From Rugalucina vietnamica (lineage: Eukaryota > Mollusca > Bivalvia > Lucinida > Lucinidae), in assembly GCA_964017185.1 (NCBI GenBank), contig OZ024874.1, positions 32,278,721-32,342,720 on the forward strand: DNA of 64,000 nucleotides, written 5' to 3'. Below the pieces are notes generated by a model. The model searched no databases. It worked only from the letters and a program-made list of their open reading frames with translations, and was not told the DNA's origin. Position numbers and translations under genes: made by a program. Shown here one piece after another: positions 27,101 through 42,100 of the stretch (positions are counted from its first letter, which is position 1; each line of letters begins with the position of its first letter).

Positions 27101-30100
27101 CGAAAAAATCAACAACTCAGGGGTGTACTTAAAAATCTTCTGTAATTCAAGTGCCGATGCTCATAGAGAGCTAAGAATAGTATCATATTATTGCTAATAT
27201 ACTGTACTCATGATGTATTGGTTTCTTATAGACAGATCTGATTTCTGCTACCTAGCATATTAATCGAAATGTTGCAAATTGGAGAAAAAATAGCAAACAA
27301 CTAAGGTTGTATACTCACAGAACTGATTGTAACTCAACTTCCGATGACCATTGAAAGCTGAAAATAGCGTCAAACAGTATACCATTATAAAATGGGCTAG
27401 TAAAAACTTTCCTGACGTCTACTACATAGAATATTAAATAAAAACCTTATAAATTGGGGAAAAATCACAAAAAACCTGAGGAGGTATACTTACAAAATCG
27501 CTTAAAACTCAAGTGCCAATGGCGCTAGAGGGCTCAGAAAAGTAGCAAATGATTGCTAATGTAATGTTCTAATGATATATTGGCTTGAATAAACATATCT
27601 GACCTCTAATACCTAGTATATGAAAAAATACCCTTACGGAATTGATAAAAATAACGGAAAAATAAGGGATGTACTTATAAAGATCTCCTGTCACTCAGTT
27701 GCTGATAGTCACAGAGAGCTGCGAATAGTATCATATTATTGCTAATATACTGTACTAATGATGTATTGGTTGGTATTGACATATCTGACCTCTGCTACCT
27801 TGCATATGAATCGAAATCTTGCTGATTTGAGAAAAACAACCGAAAAACCGAGGGGGTTATACTTACAAAACAGCTTTTAACTAAACTTCCGATGACCATT
27901 TGAGAAAAATCATGAAAAACCTCAGAAGGTATACTTACAAAATCGCTTGTAACTAGACTGCTAATGATCCTAGAGAGCTCAGAACAGTAGCAAATGATTG
28001 TTTTTGCCATTGGCTTGGATAAACATATCTGACTTCTAATACATAGTATATGAATAAAAACTTCAAAAAAATGGAGAAGATATCACAAAAAAATAAGGAG
28101 ATCATCTTAAAAAATCTCCTGTACAACATGTGTAAATGGTCCTAGAGAGCTATGAAGTATCAAATAATTGTTTATGCCATGCTCCCTACCATATGAATCA
28201 AAACCTGATAAAAGAAAGGGGAAGATCGTGAACAAACTAAGGGGGGTATACTTACCAAATCGCTTTTAACTCAACTGCTAATGAACAAAGAGAGCAGAGA
28301 ATAGAGCCAAATTATTGCTAAACAGTGTGCTAGTGATAAAATGGGATAGTTTAATCTTATCTGACGCCAACTACCACAATATAAATACAAACCTTATAAA
28401 GTGGAGAAAAATCGTGAAAAACTACAGAGGTGTACTTCTTAAACCACTTGTTACTCAATTGCTTTTTGTCATAGAAAGTTAAGATAAGTATAAAATGATT
28501 GGTAATGCAATGTACTAAAGATATGATAGCTTCTATAAATCAACTTGACTTCTACCTAGTATATAAATCAAAATCTTATAAATTGGAGGAAAATCACGAA
28601 AATAGTTACAAAATCTCTTGTATATCAATTGCTAATAATCCTAAAGAGTTGACAATATGATTGTTTAGGCAATGCACTAATGATATACTGTACTGGCAGG
28701 TAAAACTTGTCTATCATTGGTAGCCTAGAATATAAGTATATAAAAACCTTTATCTTATATACTGCATATATTGGAGTCAAAACAACTAAAACTAAGGGAG
28801 TATGCTTCATGAATATTCATGATTATGTAAATAAGATGATTTGCAAATGATATAAATGAATGTAAGGCATTTACTCAAACTCTAGTTTGAGACCAATTTT
28901 GATTCAGGGGTAGCCAAGATATGCCGATTAATAATTTCGTCGGTACATGTCCAATTTTATGAATTTCAATATGCATAACTGACATGATTGATTGATTGAT
29001 TGATTTATTAATTTATTATAGTGACAAGTACATATATGAATATAACACATACAAAGGTGTAAATACATATAAATAATACCCAGCCTAACAAGGCTTATCA
29101 GTCACTAGTTGTAAATATGTATGATAGAAATGTTTGTAGATCAGTGATCATATTTTAACACGGAAAGGAAAATCCACATGAATCTGGAAAATATATAAAA
29201 TTTATCAGGTCCTTAAATATCCAGATAACGCATCATGATATGCGCAGTTTCAGCGCATCACATATGAAGTGTGCAGTCTTTAAAGTTAAAGCCTTTGAAG
29301 AAAATATATTTAAAAGTTTATGATCGTCATTTAAGTTTGGTGGACACACACCACTAATCGCTCGTGTAAAGTCCTGTCTTAAAACATGATATTTGGTACA
29401 GTGAAATAGAAAATGTTTTTCACTTTCGACAGTTCCCATCGAACACTGTTTACAGAGACGCTCATTTCGTGGGATATGAAGATATCGACCGAGTTCTATT
29501 TCGATCGGAAGGCACCCTGCTCTCAACTGGACTAACGCCGATCGAAGTTTTTTACCCATCATCAGCGTCACGTATTCTTCAGCACCATAGTCATGTTTGA
29601 TAATTTTATAGTTTTCAAGTTTATTTTGCGATTCTATATCGTTTCTCCATTTTTGTTTATATTTTAGCATAAGTTTATTTTTAGCATCCTCTATCGGTAT
29701 GAGAGCACTTTGCCCGTCGGTAAGGGCTCTAGTATATTTATCCCCCAAATCAATAGTTTTTAGAATGTTTTTAGCATAACTGCAATACCTTGACATTTGA
29801 CCTCATGTTTCTTAGACATAACTAGCAAGTTAGAACTTGTAGCAATGCTTGGTATTATTTATTATCCATTTGTACTTGTTTCCATTCATTTTTAAACACT
29901 GTTTGACAACGAAAAGAATACAAAATATTTAAATGTATCATGTTTACTGCACATTTGCACTTACTTGACCTTTGTCCTAGCCGTGACCTTGAAACCAAAA
30001 CTGACCTTTGGCATCCACCATTAACTTGTTTCTCGTGACATAGGAAATAATTCTAGCCTTCATGCCAAGCATTAACAAAAATGTCATGAAAATGAATTCA

Positions 30101-33100
30101 TTTCCTTGTCAATATTAAGAACAACACAAGCTTTGTCCGAAATTAGGTACCTAGCGAAAAGTGTGTTTTTGGGACCATGAGCTACCGATCTGTGATTGCT
30201 ATCATAATGAAATCTTATCTACACATGCTGGGCTAGTAGAAAATTACTGTTAGATTTAGTCCCCTTGACTGGTAACAAAAAGTTGTCTGGCTCAGGGACT
30301 ATTGGGGAAAAAGCTACTAGGTGTTTGGGTTGGGATTTTGAATTCAATTGTATCAATTCCTGTGCCTTCTATTCTTTAACTTGACAGGAAGAAATCTGAC
30401 AAGTTCTTTCAATGTAACACGCATCTTAAAAGCAAATAAATAGGATTTTTTTTTTATTTGGAAAAAACAACAGCAGCAAAAAACAAATTTAACTCTTTTC
30501 TTGTACTTTAATTTTAGTGCACAGTTACCCTAGACCAAAGATTTTTTCTTCAACTATAGCAGAAATCTCATTTCTGGATGTTAATAGGAAATGTTAGAAA
30601 TAAAATGTGTCCTTTCATCACAACATGAATTAACTTCCCGTAACTAGCAAAATGATGGGGCTAAATGTCTTGCCTTAATTCCAGCCTGTCAAACTCAAAA
30701 TTCCATTTAGCCAACAGGGAAATGCTAACTAGATCTTGGCATACAGTATGTGGCATTTTACAACAAAACACTATTCTTTAACATATTGTTCATTGCATTA
30801 AACACTTCCCATCTATTTCTTTGTTTGTTAATGTATTTATATTTGAGCCATAAAACCATAACAGCCCGTTTGTTTTCATCACTCAGGTAGTACAATTCCT
30901 CTTCTTCTTAAATCCAAAATCTCAAGCTTCTAGCCTTTTTCTGTGTCTGTACAGGCCTGTTTGTGTCAGACATGGTCGGAAATCCTGAAGACCACATTTT
31001 TTAGACAGAAAATTCATGTCTTTTAAGGGAGTTGGAATTTCTAAAAGTTTCCCAGTTTGTAAGTTATTTCAAGGAATTTCAATGAAGTCTGCACAAACAA
31101 TGGTTTAAAGCAGAGTAATAATTGGTCCGTCAGTCACTTTTACTTTAGATTAATTCAAAGAAATCAGACCCAACTAACAAAATGACAGAACAAAGCTCTT
31201 AAAATCCCGAAACAATGACACTACGCTTTTAACACAGCCTTGATTGTCAGGGAATAACAATCACCTTGTCTTGGATAAAGTAAATGTGAATAGCAAATCA
31301 GGCTGACTTGGATAATCCAAGCATTTCCAGTTAATGCCCATTTTTAGTTCAACTCTTCAGAATATCTCTGCTAAAGTTGGTTATGGTCCCTTGTGAACAT
31401 AACAAGAAATACCCATGTCAAGACAAAATGGTTTCCCCATACCTAGAGAAATAATATTTCCATATCCTGAAAAATTATATTTCCACATACTTATTGAAGT
31501 TATTTCCTGATATATGTAGAAAAACAATTTACCCATGTCTGGAATTCTAATTTAAATTTCCCATGCCTGTTAAAAATTATGCACCAGTCATTTGTAACCA
31601 TACCCACACCCTCATCTACAGGGAAGGGAAGGGGAGAGCTGGGCTAAAAAGCGGGGCAATTACATTTTTATTGTCCTGGCAGTACAGGGAAATGACAGGG
31701 TTTCATGTTCATATACTTACCTCAGGGAGATTTTCTATTGAGAGGGGCAGGACAAAGAGCTCCAGTTGGTCCCCTGTGGGGTGGGGTCTACAGCAGGGCA
31801 TTGAAACCTGAAAAGTCATAATCCCCGCCCTTCCCCGTAGGTGAGGGAGTCATGGTTACAAATGATTGGTGCATTATCTCCTCATGTCCAGAAAAACAAT
31901 TTCCCAATATCCCAAGTATATAATTTACCCATGCCTGTAATATTTCTCCAAGTTCAGAAAAATGATTCAATTTGAATGTTCATGGTCATTTCCTCCTGAA
32001 TAGACAAAAAAAATCCATGACAAGAAAAAATGGTTTCCCCATGCCGAGAGAAATAATATTTTCATACACGGATATTTCCCTGTGCCTATTAAAGTTATTT
32101 TATCTGTATGTAGAAAAATAATTCCCCAATGCCTAAATTGTCTAGAAAAATAAGTTATTAAAAAAATCGAACCATCTTTATTTTTCTTACCAAATGCATA
32201 TGTAACCCCTGATGCTGCTACATTGTAAAGTTCAATTATGTTTTTAATGCCTAATGAGCGTAGTTCACTCTACATTATAAAAACTTGCCCATGCAATAAA
32301 CAGAGATTTTTTGAGCTTTAAAAATTGAAAATTTTCACTGAAAAAGTTTGATATTTTTGCTCAAAACATTGATTGTTTTAGAGCAAAAATAAGAAAAATA
32401 GTATTACCCTGCATACCCCAGTTTTTCAATACCGGTATAAGGGGTTATTCATTTATACACGGATATGTTTTCCTGATGAGGATGCTGGCATTTGCACCAA
32501 AAGAAACGTTACCAGAACCAGTTACAACAAAGCCAATAGGCAACTATTATTGTTGCTCTGCTGGGAAGTCATGCTTCAGTAGCTTTCATTCAATCTATCT
32601 ATTCTTCTCTGTGATGTCATTATAACGGCAATCTCTGGTATTTTTTTCCACAGACGTTTTGAATTATTAATAGAACCTGCGTTTATTTCAATAATGATTG
32701 ACACATCAAAGGTGTAAGCAGAAGAAAACATGTCCCCAGAGGAAACAATATATTGTCTGTATTGGTCTGTGTGCACAATAATGAACTTTTGAATAAGCCG
32801 TACATAAAACAATTGTCTGACATATCAAAGTATAAATATTTTGCAATAGTTTGGCTCTCGGTCCACTGAGCTGGGTATTCCAAGACCATTGGTATTTTAT
32901 GCTTCATATCTTCTGAACTATGCTTGTAAGCTTGGTCAGCAGCATGATTTTACGATTCTTAAAAAAGCAGGTCCTAGAGCGACCGTCTGGTACATTAGGT
33001 CATGACAATATTTCTACCACCATCCTTTGCTGATTAAGGAGAAGCAGTCCTCAGTTTATGGCATAAGAATTGGGCTCTAAGTGCTCCCCCCCCCCCCATG

Positions 33101-36100
33101 ACAAAAACACGAACAACTGGCTAGTGCTTTAGTGTCATCCTTAATTTGGAATTATTAGGAATCTTATAGTGTAATAATATAGTGTAATAAAGTTTCAGTG
33201 TACAGCCAACACTTCGGTTTCAATGATTAAAATATTCATCACTGGAAACATAATGTTGTGTATTTCATTTTATCAGTACAAATATTTATTCAGATGAAAC
33301 TGAAGCCAAATGCTGCTCACTCAACGCACAACTTAATTACCGCAGATAATGTTTTTTTCCTGACTTTTCAATTGTCAGCATCCAATACAGAGCTGATAAT
33401 TGTTACAATTTAAACTTTAAATTGTAAATAAATATTAACCTGTCATACCGTCTATTTGACAGACCAGTATCATATTTTGATCAGGCGGACATTATATCCA
33501 AATATAAAACAATGGTCCCTGATATAAAACCACTGGCTTATTGTGAGTTAATGGAGCAGATCAAGATATTATTTTCAGATTAGTTCTGTAGTTTCGTATC
33601 AAACAATGCCGATTAACCTCCACCAGGTCAGCTCGTTCATGTGAATTTCATGATTGTGGACGCTGGTATGCCAGGTATGGGCTACAGAGCCAACTTGGAG
33701 CCTGCCATCTACAACATACGCCCAATGTTACTATATATATCACCCGATTGACATTCAAAAGATGGAGATGATGAGATGGATACTTCAAGAATGACAAAAA
33801 AACTTAACCTCGGGAAGTTTAAGATAATCCTTCTGAAGGAACACAACAGAAGGATCAGACAAAATTAAATTCCTTTCCTATCAGATAACCAAAAGACTCC
33901 GAATAGTTTTGTAAAAATATGCCTCCACTAGCATGACATGTAACTTCCCTTACTTAGTTTTGAATATGTCCATGTAAAAATCAAAATTTTACAATTAAAT
34001 TCCCCATATCGTTGGCTCGTTGACAAAACCTCGTAACTGCACTTTTTTCAAAAAATCGTTTTTTCACATGGCGCGATTCAAAACATTCAAATTCAGCTTG
34101 TGACAAAGCCTTGTAGGTTAAGTCCAATGGGAAGTTAGTTTTTCGATGACCTTACAAAACCTCGTAACTACAAATGGTAAACGGACTTGAAAAAAGGTGA
34201 CAAAACCACGTATATGCAATTTCAAAAAATTTAAATACAAGAAAATCTTTATCTTTTAGATATGCAAAAGTTGCATATGTATGATTTCTCATAAATGCAT
34301 TCTTTAATTCATCATAAGAATCTGCTTATAGCTTTCATTTATCAAGTTTTGTATATACGACAATTTGTAAACATGCACAATTATATATCATTTATATACA
34401 AGTTTTAGTTTTTTGCTTCTCCTGAAATTTTTTTTTTTTGCAGTTACGAGGTTTTGTCAACGAGCCAACGATATGCATAATTTATGGTTATCAAGAATCG
34501 TTCATTTGCCAAAGCCATTACTTTTTCAGTACTCGACTTGCCATTGTACACATAGCAGACTGAGTAAGAAAAACCCAAAGCTTAGCACTTCAACAGCTCT
34601 GTGCTCTGTAACAGCCATAATTCTGATGCATCTTCCAAGAAATGTGTCGTTAAAATAACAAAGTACAAGAGAAATAAAATATGATTGCCATCATGCATAT
34701 TAAAATTTAAAGGGAAACGCAATGTTGAAGTACAATGATTCTTATATGACAGTGCTCACCTCCCTAAACAATTTGGTACAAGTTTTATCAAAATTGGATG
34801 AAATTAAGAAAGTTATGTTGGTTTGAATATTCCCTGATTTCTGTTTAAGGAGGCAGCCATCTTGGATATTCATGAGGCTTTATGACGTCATAAAGTCATA
34901 ATTAAATATGCATGATCAAGATTAATGAAACACTGTTAATCCATGAATTATTGTTTTAATGTTTTCTTCTCTTGGTTTACTAACAATTTTGGTCATATTT
35001 TGTCATATTAATATTGAAATATAAAATTTATACAATATTTTGTATTTTACAGTTTCTAATTAAATATTCAAAATGGTGGCCGAAAGTCACTTTGTTCCAA
35101 AAATATCAAATGCCAAGATCTCGCTTATTCCTTGACCGATTTGAACACGATTTGCACCAAAATGTTTGCTTTGATTAGGTCTTTACTTTTAAAGGTATTG
35201 TTGTCGACTACTGGGTTACCCTTTAAGCTCTGCTCATAAGTATGCTAATCCATTAACAGCAGTCTCAAATATGGAGGAAATAATGAATAAATAAGCTGGT
35301 GAAAGAGACAGAGTCAAAGATTGTTCAAAGAAATGATAGCTCTGAATTTCATCATCATGGTCTTTGCATAAAGTAACTTGGTAGTTTGTACTATAAACCA
35401 ATGGAATTTCATTCATAAACTGAACAATTACCATAATCTAGTATTATGTTGTGGAAATGTGCATGTCTAACTAGACTTACTAATACAACACTGAGTTTAG
35501 TCAGGCAATTCTATCTGTTTTCATTCATTTTAGAGCATTGTAGGGGCAATGTCTTCTCACACACACATACAACATAACAAGTATTGCATGTCACATGCAA
35601 TAGTCAGATCTGATGTGCTTCATTTGACCAATTTTGCCTGTCGATAGTACAAATGGTCTATAACGGGACAATTATAGAATTCAACAGCTATTCTACAAGT
35701 TCTAAATTGTTGGACACTTAAAAAAAATGAAAAATCAACCCCGGAAAAGAATTTGAAGAATTTGGCATTTCTGTAGGACAAAAGATTGCAGAACAGTAAA
35801 GAAGACAGGACAAGAGTAGATCCTGACCAGGTATCTCTCTATGAGCAGTCTGGCCTGGTCTACATTACAGCTTCCAACTATCTGTCCAAAACTTAAGCAG
35901 TTAATGGTATGCATTTAAACTGTCATTTATAGCTTGAAAACATGCAATATAGTGTGACCAGCAAAGTAAGATTTACAGTATGCGGTAACATAGTCTTTTT
36001 TTAAAAGGGTTTGCTTGTGTAAGGATATACATGTATCTACATAGTTACATACGTTTCATTCAATATGTAAGGAAGAAAATATTAATAATTCTAAGAGTAA

Positions 36101-39100
36101 ATCCTCATAATCGCTTAAATTTGTTCCAAGAGCATTTCCAAACTTTTTACAGACCAAAGATTGCTATCATTCAAAAAGGAAAAAATAATGTTGTTACCGT
36201 AAAAATTCTATTAAACGCCCACACTCTAATAAACGCCCATACTCCTATTTGGATGCCAAAAATCAAAAATGACCATTTTATCTGTGAGTTTTGAAATTCC
36301 AGGAACCTCTAATAAATGCCCACTTAAAAACGTTTGGAAAAAACATCCTATATTTTTAAGCAGTAATTTTTTAATTTTGCTGCTTTATCACATGACACAC
36401 ACATCTATTTTACTCTTGTCATTGAAATAAATGGTAATGCATGAGATACCTGAACACCTTGGAACAAAATTCATGTCTAGGGTAGATCAAGATCAGCCAA
36501 AAATTTCAGGACTGTTCTTATATATGAATTCATGAATGATGACCTACAGTACAGCCTCAAATAAACGCCCGTCCCTTTCTATTGTAAAGTCACTGTTTTG
36601 AATAAACGCCCGTTTTTTTGTTGTTTTTTTTTTTCAGTTCAAAAACACCATCATTTTTTAAGAAGAAAATACATGTATATATACAGTACAGGTGTCGCGA
36701 TGCTTTGAGCGTACGTGCATTTGCGCGTGGTTGCGCGTAGGGGATTATCTTTACTTGCGAGTGACTCGCGAGTGACTCGCAAACTTCGCGCAATCTTGCG
36801 CGATCATCTCGCAAACGCGCAAAACCATTTGTCAAACACGCGCGACGTGAATCAGATATGCGCGATTTATACAATTTATACAACATGCTCGTAATGTGTG
36901 TTGTAAAAAATGTTTCATGTTGAATTTTCATGCCCGCCTGATGTTAACATGTATGTCAAATTTGATTGCATCGATTACTGCATGGTCCCTCCAAGTATTC
37001 ATACTTAATACATGTACATGTAGATATGCATCGTACGAAGGTAGTACAAAGCGACTAGGCTAGAGATACATGTACATGTAGAATATTCGTCTGACCTGAA
37101 GGAAAATTGATACACTGTATATTTTCTATCTAAATAATGAGAAGAAAATAGTGTAAACAGAAGGTCTGTCACATACCTTAGCTATCCCAAATACACGTAT
37201 GGAGAAGAGTTTTTCTATTAAACCAAGAATTATTTTTCTCAGTCTTGGTTATTAAATAGATACAAGTAGGCAATGATCAGGAAAAGGCGCAATCAGAAAG
37301 AAATTCTTACTCCAAAAACTGAGGTGGGAAAAACAAAATAACAATTAGGTACTTATACTTAGAGAACATATCGTAAGCCGAGTGAGCAGCTACTTCCCAA
37401 TAGGCGGCCTCTCAATTACCCGAACTTAACTTAACATCACGAAAACATTTCAGTGTAATGTAAACTCACTTGAACCCCACTTTTCTAATAGCAAAACTGG
37501 GGTATACAGGGGTATACCTAATTTTCTTATTTTTGCTCCCAAACATAGACTGTGGGTATTCGTTAGAACCGCCTCGCCTTGCGGAGGCGGTTCTAATGTG
37601 TACCCACATTCTATGTTTTGAGCAAAAATATGAAAAGTAAACAAAATCTACGGAAAATTTTCCATGTTTTTCAACTTTGTAAAAATCAGTATATTACATG
37701 GGCATGTTTTCGTACTGATGATAAAAACGTGCATAAATTAGTTACATTGTAGTTGTTCGGTCCTCGTGGTGAACCTCTAAACACCATTGATATTAAACAC
37801 ACAAACATGTACAGCATGTCCTGTATGTATATTTATATGCAGCTGTAAAACCAACTTGTTACAACATAAACCTGTGTTATTTTGATTTGTGGTTTTACGT
37901 CCCGATTAACAATTTCAGTTACACGAAAAACAAAAATTATAAAAAAGCAGGAAAATATAAATAAAACTCCAGCAAGTTCATATGCGAATACCAGTCTAAA
38001 CTTTTTGCGCGCATGCAGTTTTATGCGGTTGGCTGTGGTTTAATTTACGTAGATGATGGTAAAAATATGATAAGCAAGATAGCCTCAATCATTTTTTTTT
38101 TTTCATTTAATAAAAATGACTTGTTATGCTTCAAACAATTTTGATGATTGACTAACACCAACTCACTGTCATACAGTAGCCTGGCTAATTGGCTAGCATG
38201 TTGCATGTACTTCACAGTGAACAAAATAATAATAATTTTTTTTTTTTTTTTTTAATGTCCGAAATATATAGCCCCAAACATAAAGGATTGTCCGAAATAG
38301 TCCCAAACATAAAGGACAAAATAATTGATAGCCAAACTTACAATCATGTAGTTGTTGTAATTAAATTGAGCGTCATTTACAAAAAAACAACAACAACAAA
38401 AAAAAAAAAAAACGTTGAAACTAAGCAATAAATAGTATTAAATTATAAATACTTTTTATAAGTACATGTACTTGAATGTTATAGTGCGATGAATCACGTT
38501 GCGCCATGCGCGACGAACCAAAAGAACTTTGCGCGTCTCTCGCAAACTGTATTACGTAAAACTTGCGCGTCACTCGCGAGTGACGTGCAAGTCACTCGCA
38601 AAACGTTTTAAGAAGGGATTAAAATTTTTGCACGTTGCGCGATCGCTCAAAGCTTCGCGACAACTGTACTGTAAATATTTTAAAGTTCATCCTTGTAAAA
38701 TGCTTGTATCTATTCCAAGAGCATTTGCAAACTACTTTTTCTGACAGAGAAGAGCAAGCAATCAAAAATATATATATATGGGGTGCCGTTTTACTATTTA
38801 TTCCTTATTTATGGATATCCATAATTCATTTAAAGATCCTAAATTGAATTAAGGATATCCTAAAATGAATTAAGGATATCCTAAAATAATTATGGATATC
38901 CTAAATTATTTAAGGATATCCATAAATGAATTATGGATATAAGAGCTGTCGCAGGACAGCGTAGCTCGCCTGACTTGTGCTTTGCCACTACATCTGTTAA
39001 AATCTATGACCCATGACCTTGACCTCAAGGTCACTCAGGTGGGTCATCATGGTACAACATAAAACTTCAGACCAATGCAAAGTATCAACTTGATCAATAT

Positions 39101-42100
39101 ACATGTTCAAGAGATATAGACTTATAAAAACATTAACCAAAACTTAAACACAAAACTTCCAAGTCCGTGACTCTGACCTCGAGGTCATCCAGGTGAGTTG
39201 TGATGTACAGCATAAAACCCGAGACCAATATCTATCAACATGCAAGTATCAACTTTATCCATTAACACGTTCAAGAGATTTAGACTTTAACCAAAAAATT
39301 TAACACAAAATTTCTAAGTCTGTGACCTTGACCTCAAGGTCACCCAGGGTAGGTCATGATGGTACTGCGTAAAACTTCAGACCAATATCTAGCAACATGC
39401 AAAGTATCAACTTGATCCATCAACATGGTCAAGAGATATAGACTTTTAAAAAACTTTAACCAAAAACTTAAACACAAAATTTCTAAGTCTGTGACCTTGA
39501 CCTCAAGGTCACCCAGGGTGGGTCATGATGGTACTGCGTAAAACTTCAGACCAATATCTAGCAACATGCAAAGTATCAACTTGATCCATCAACATGGTCA
39601 AGAGATATAGACTTTTGAAAAACTTTAACCGAAAGTGTGACGCGGACGCACACGTAAACGTAAATGTAAACGCGCACGACCGAGGTGACTACAATAGCTC
39701 TATGCACTTCGTGCAGGCGAGCTAATAAAAAAATGAATATACGATATCCATAAACGAATTATGGATATCCCTAAATAAGGAATAAATAAATGGCACCCCA
39801 TAAAAATAGAGGAGTTAAGGTTCTCAGTATCAGACCTTGTTCTATTCCAGATAGGTGATGAGGAAAATTCCAGGGCCCAGTTGTTAAAATTAATGATGTT
39901 GTTAGTTAACGATTCGTTAAAATTTCAAATGGTAATATTACAAATACAGTAATTTTTGGTTGAAAAAATGTGAGAATCCTTTGCATTGCGAAGGATTCTC
40001 ATATTTTATCAACAAAAAAATGACAGTGCATTTGCTTATGTAGTCGGCATTTACTTAACCAGTTGAGGTCTTAACAATCACATTCATAAGCTAACAAAGT
40101 TTTGAACAACTGGGCCCAGTTTGTCAACAGGCAGGATTTGAAAACTATAAAAACGTGCAAAAATTATATTCCTAAATACAGGCAGTGGGAGTGTAACATT
40201 ACAGATAAACCCTGAGATAAAACCATATTTAGGATGATACAAGTCGTGTCATCACACGCAGTGACAATATTTGATTAAGTTAAATCGAGAGGCGAGACTG
40301 ATTTTCAAGATATACACATGTCCGACTGTCGCAAACAAGCGCTTCATATTGTCAAAACAGATGTCTGTGTGAAACCATAATTGGTCTCGGTGAATATGCT
40401 AATTTCTTCCGTTATTACTGGGGACAATGTTTTGAAGTATTGGTTATAATTTGACAATTACAATAATTCATAGGGGGATACCTGTTCCGCTATGGCTCAA
40501 CATAAAATGACAAAAATATGAATGGAAAAAAATTGTAAAATTGGACAAGCAAGAAACAGTTCAAGAACAAGAAATTTAATGACCATCAAGATGAATACGC
40601 ATCTTGATCATAAACTGCAAAATATGTCAGCCTATAATTATACAAATGTCGCCAATTTACCAGTTTTAACATCTAAATCAAGGGAAATAATTTAATTTCA
40701 AAGAATCTAACGGTTTAAATCTTATTTGGACCTTGTAAACGCTTCAAATTTATAGTCACATGATCAACAATCTTGTTTAATGTATGCTGCGAACAGAAAA
40801 AAAAAAGTATAGAGAAATTAAATCATAGTCATTTTGTTTACTATAATCTACCCGGTAAAAATTTATGCCTCAAATTTTATAACAGAATTTCAAGGTTCTA
40901 GTAGACAGACTGATGTATGCAACACCAAGAAAATTTTCATGAATGTCCCTGATTTATTTATTTATCAATGGGTACAAATGATACAATATTATATTATTAT
41001 ACAAACAAAATCATGTTACCTGTTTCCACATTTTGAAACCTAGTTTGCTCTAAGGCAAAATACAGATATTTCATTCATATATGTGACCTGGGTTTACAAA
41101 TGAACTTGCGGCCCCCGTGGCCGAGCGGTTAAGAGCACTGTTTCATAATCACTCAAACATCTCACCGCTGTGTCTGGTGTGGATTCTAGCTCTGGCCACA
41201 TGTGAGACAAGCCAAGTTCTGCTTGCGAGTGTGTCAGGTGGTTTTTCTCGGGGTTCTCCCTTTTTCGTCCCACCTACTGATTGGCCCGTCTCGTATGAGC
41301 TGAAATAATCTTGAAAGGGCTGTAAAACTGAATAATAAAAAAAAAAATAAAAAAATAAAAATAAACAAATGAACTTTATATATAGAAGAAAGCTGGTTTT
41401 ATAGTGTATGTCCCAGTTATGCACTAGTCATTTGTAACCAAAGCCTCCCCACCCCCGGGGAATAGCGGGACTAAAAGTCTCACCATGTGGGGGCTGCTCA
41501 TTGTTAAAACCACTGCTGTTTTCCCCGGCAGCCTGCTATCTTTTCATTTCCCAGCCCTTTTTGCCTATAGATATAAAGAAAACTCTGTATATTTCCCCCA
41601 CACTGTCATGGCAAAACTTTGGTCAAAGCCCCGCTCATTTCCATGGCTATCCCCCACCCTCCCCCGGGGGTGTGTGTGGGGTGTGGTTACAGATGACTTG
41701 TGCATGATCTTAGAATGGAGCCATGAATTCCTAGATATTAACTTGTTCTTGTGAACCATGTCATGCCCAAGGACCCAAATCTGTGCCCGGTCTGGAAAGA
41801 AGTGTTTTTCGTATGTGTCAGATTTCTTTAATTTGTATCATTTGATAGCTTAAAAATTGTCAGAATGAATCTTCAGAAACATCACAGAGTGTGTTCACCC
41901 TATGTTTTTGTTAATTATTCAATTATACAGATGCTTAATAGGGAGAAATTTCTCAAGACTCCTGCGGGCAGGTGCATGTTTCAGCGTCACATTACCTGTT
42001 TTAAGTGTGTCACTGGTTTTAAATGTATTTTTTCAACTCTATTTAAGTGTAAAATCATGGCAATTAAGACTAGAAACACAGCTATATTTTGAGTGCTTGT

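Larger units (their letters stand above)
25270..28810. repeat. Higher-order satellite of ~190-bp units (A-B-C order)
   Basis: About 13 diverged units marked by a GATGACCATAGAGAGCTGAG-like block at 25434, 25622, 26951, 27152, 27341, 27517, 27701, 27889, 27960, 28132, 28278, 28460 and 28630. Three types alternate: A continues AATAGTATCATATTATTGC, B AATAGCGTCAAA, C GTAGCAAATGATTGC. The A-B-C super-unit is about 550-570 bp. Type B at 27889 is shortened, and order decays after 28100. A Tigger/pogo transposon splits the array at 25676-26826. Confidence 0.88.

Noticed and set aside
29233-29796. Host gene with a CCHC knuckle
   Set aside because: [20 protein letters not shown] and the HFLFHC knuckle are typical of LINE reverse-transcriptase C-termini, and the locus ends in a simple-repeat tail.
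36590-36931. Arginine-rich 113-aa frame
   Set aside because: It comes from the CG-rich inverted arm of the 36682-38673 element (GCGCGA, GCGAGTGACTCGC).
41108-41190. tRNA-Ser/Leu gene
   Set aside because: Only the A-box half is good and the B-box is degraded. It is the head of a SINE with a 12-bp target duplication and A-rich tail.
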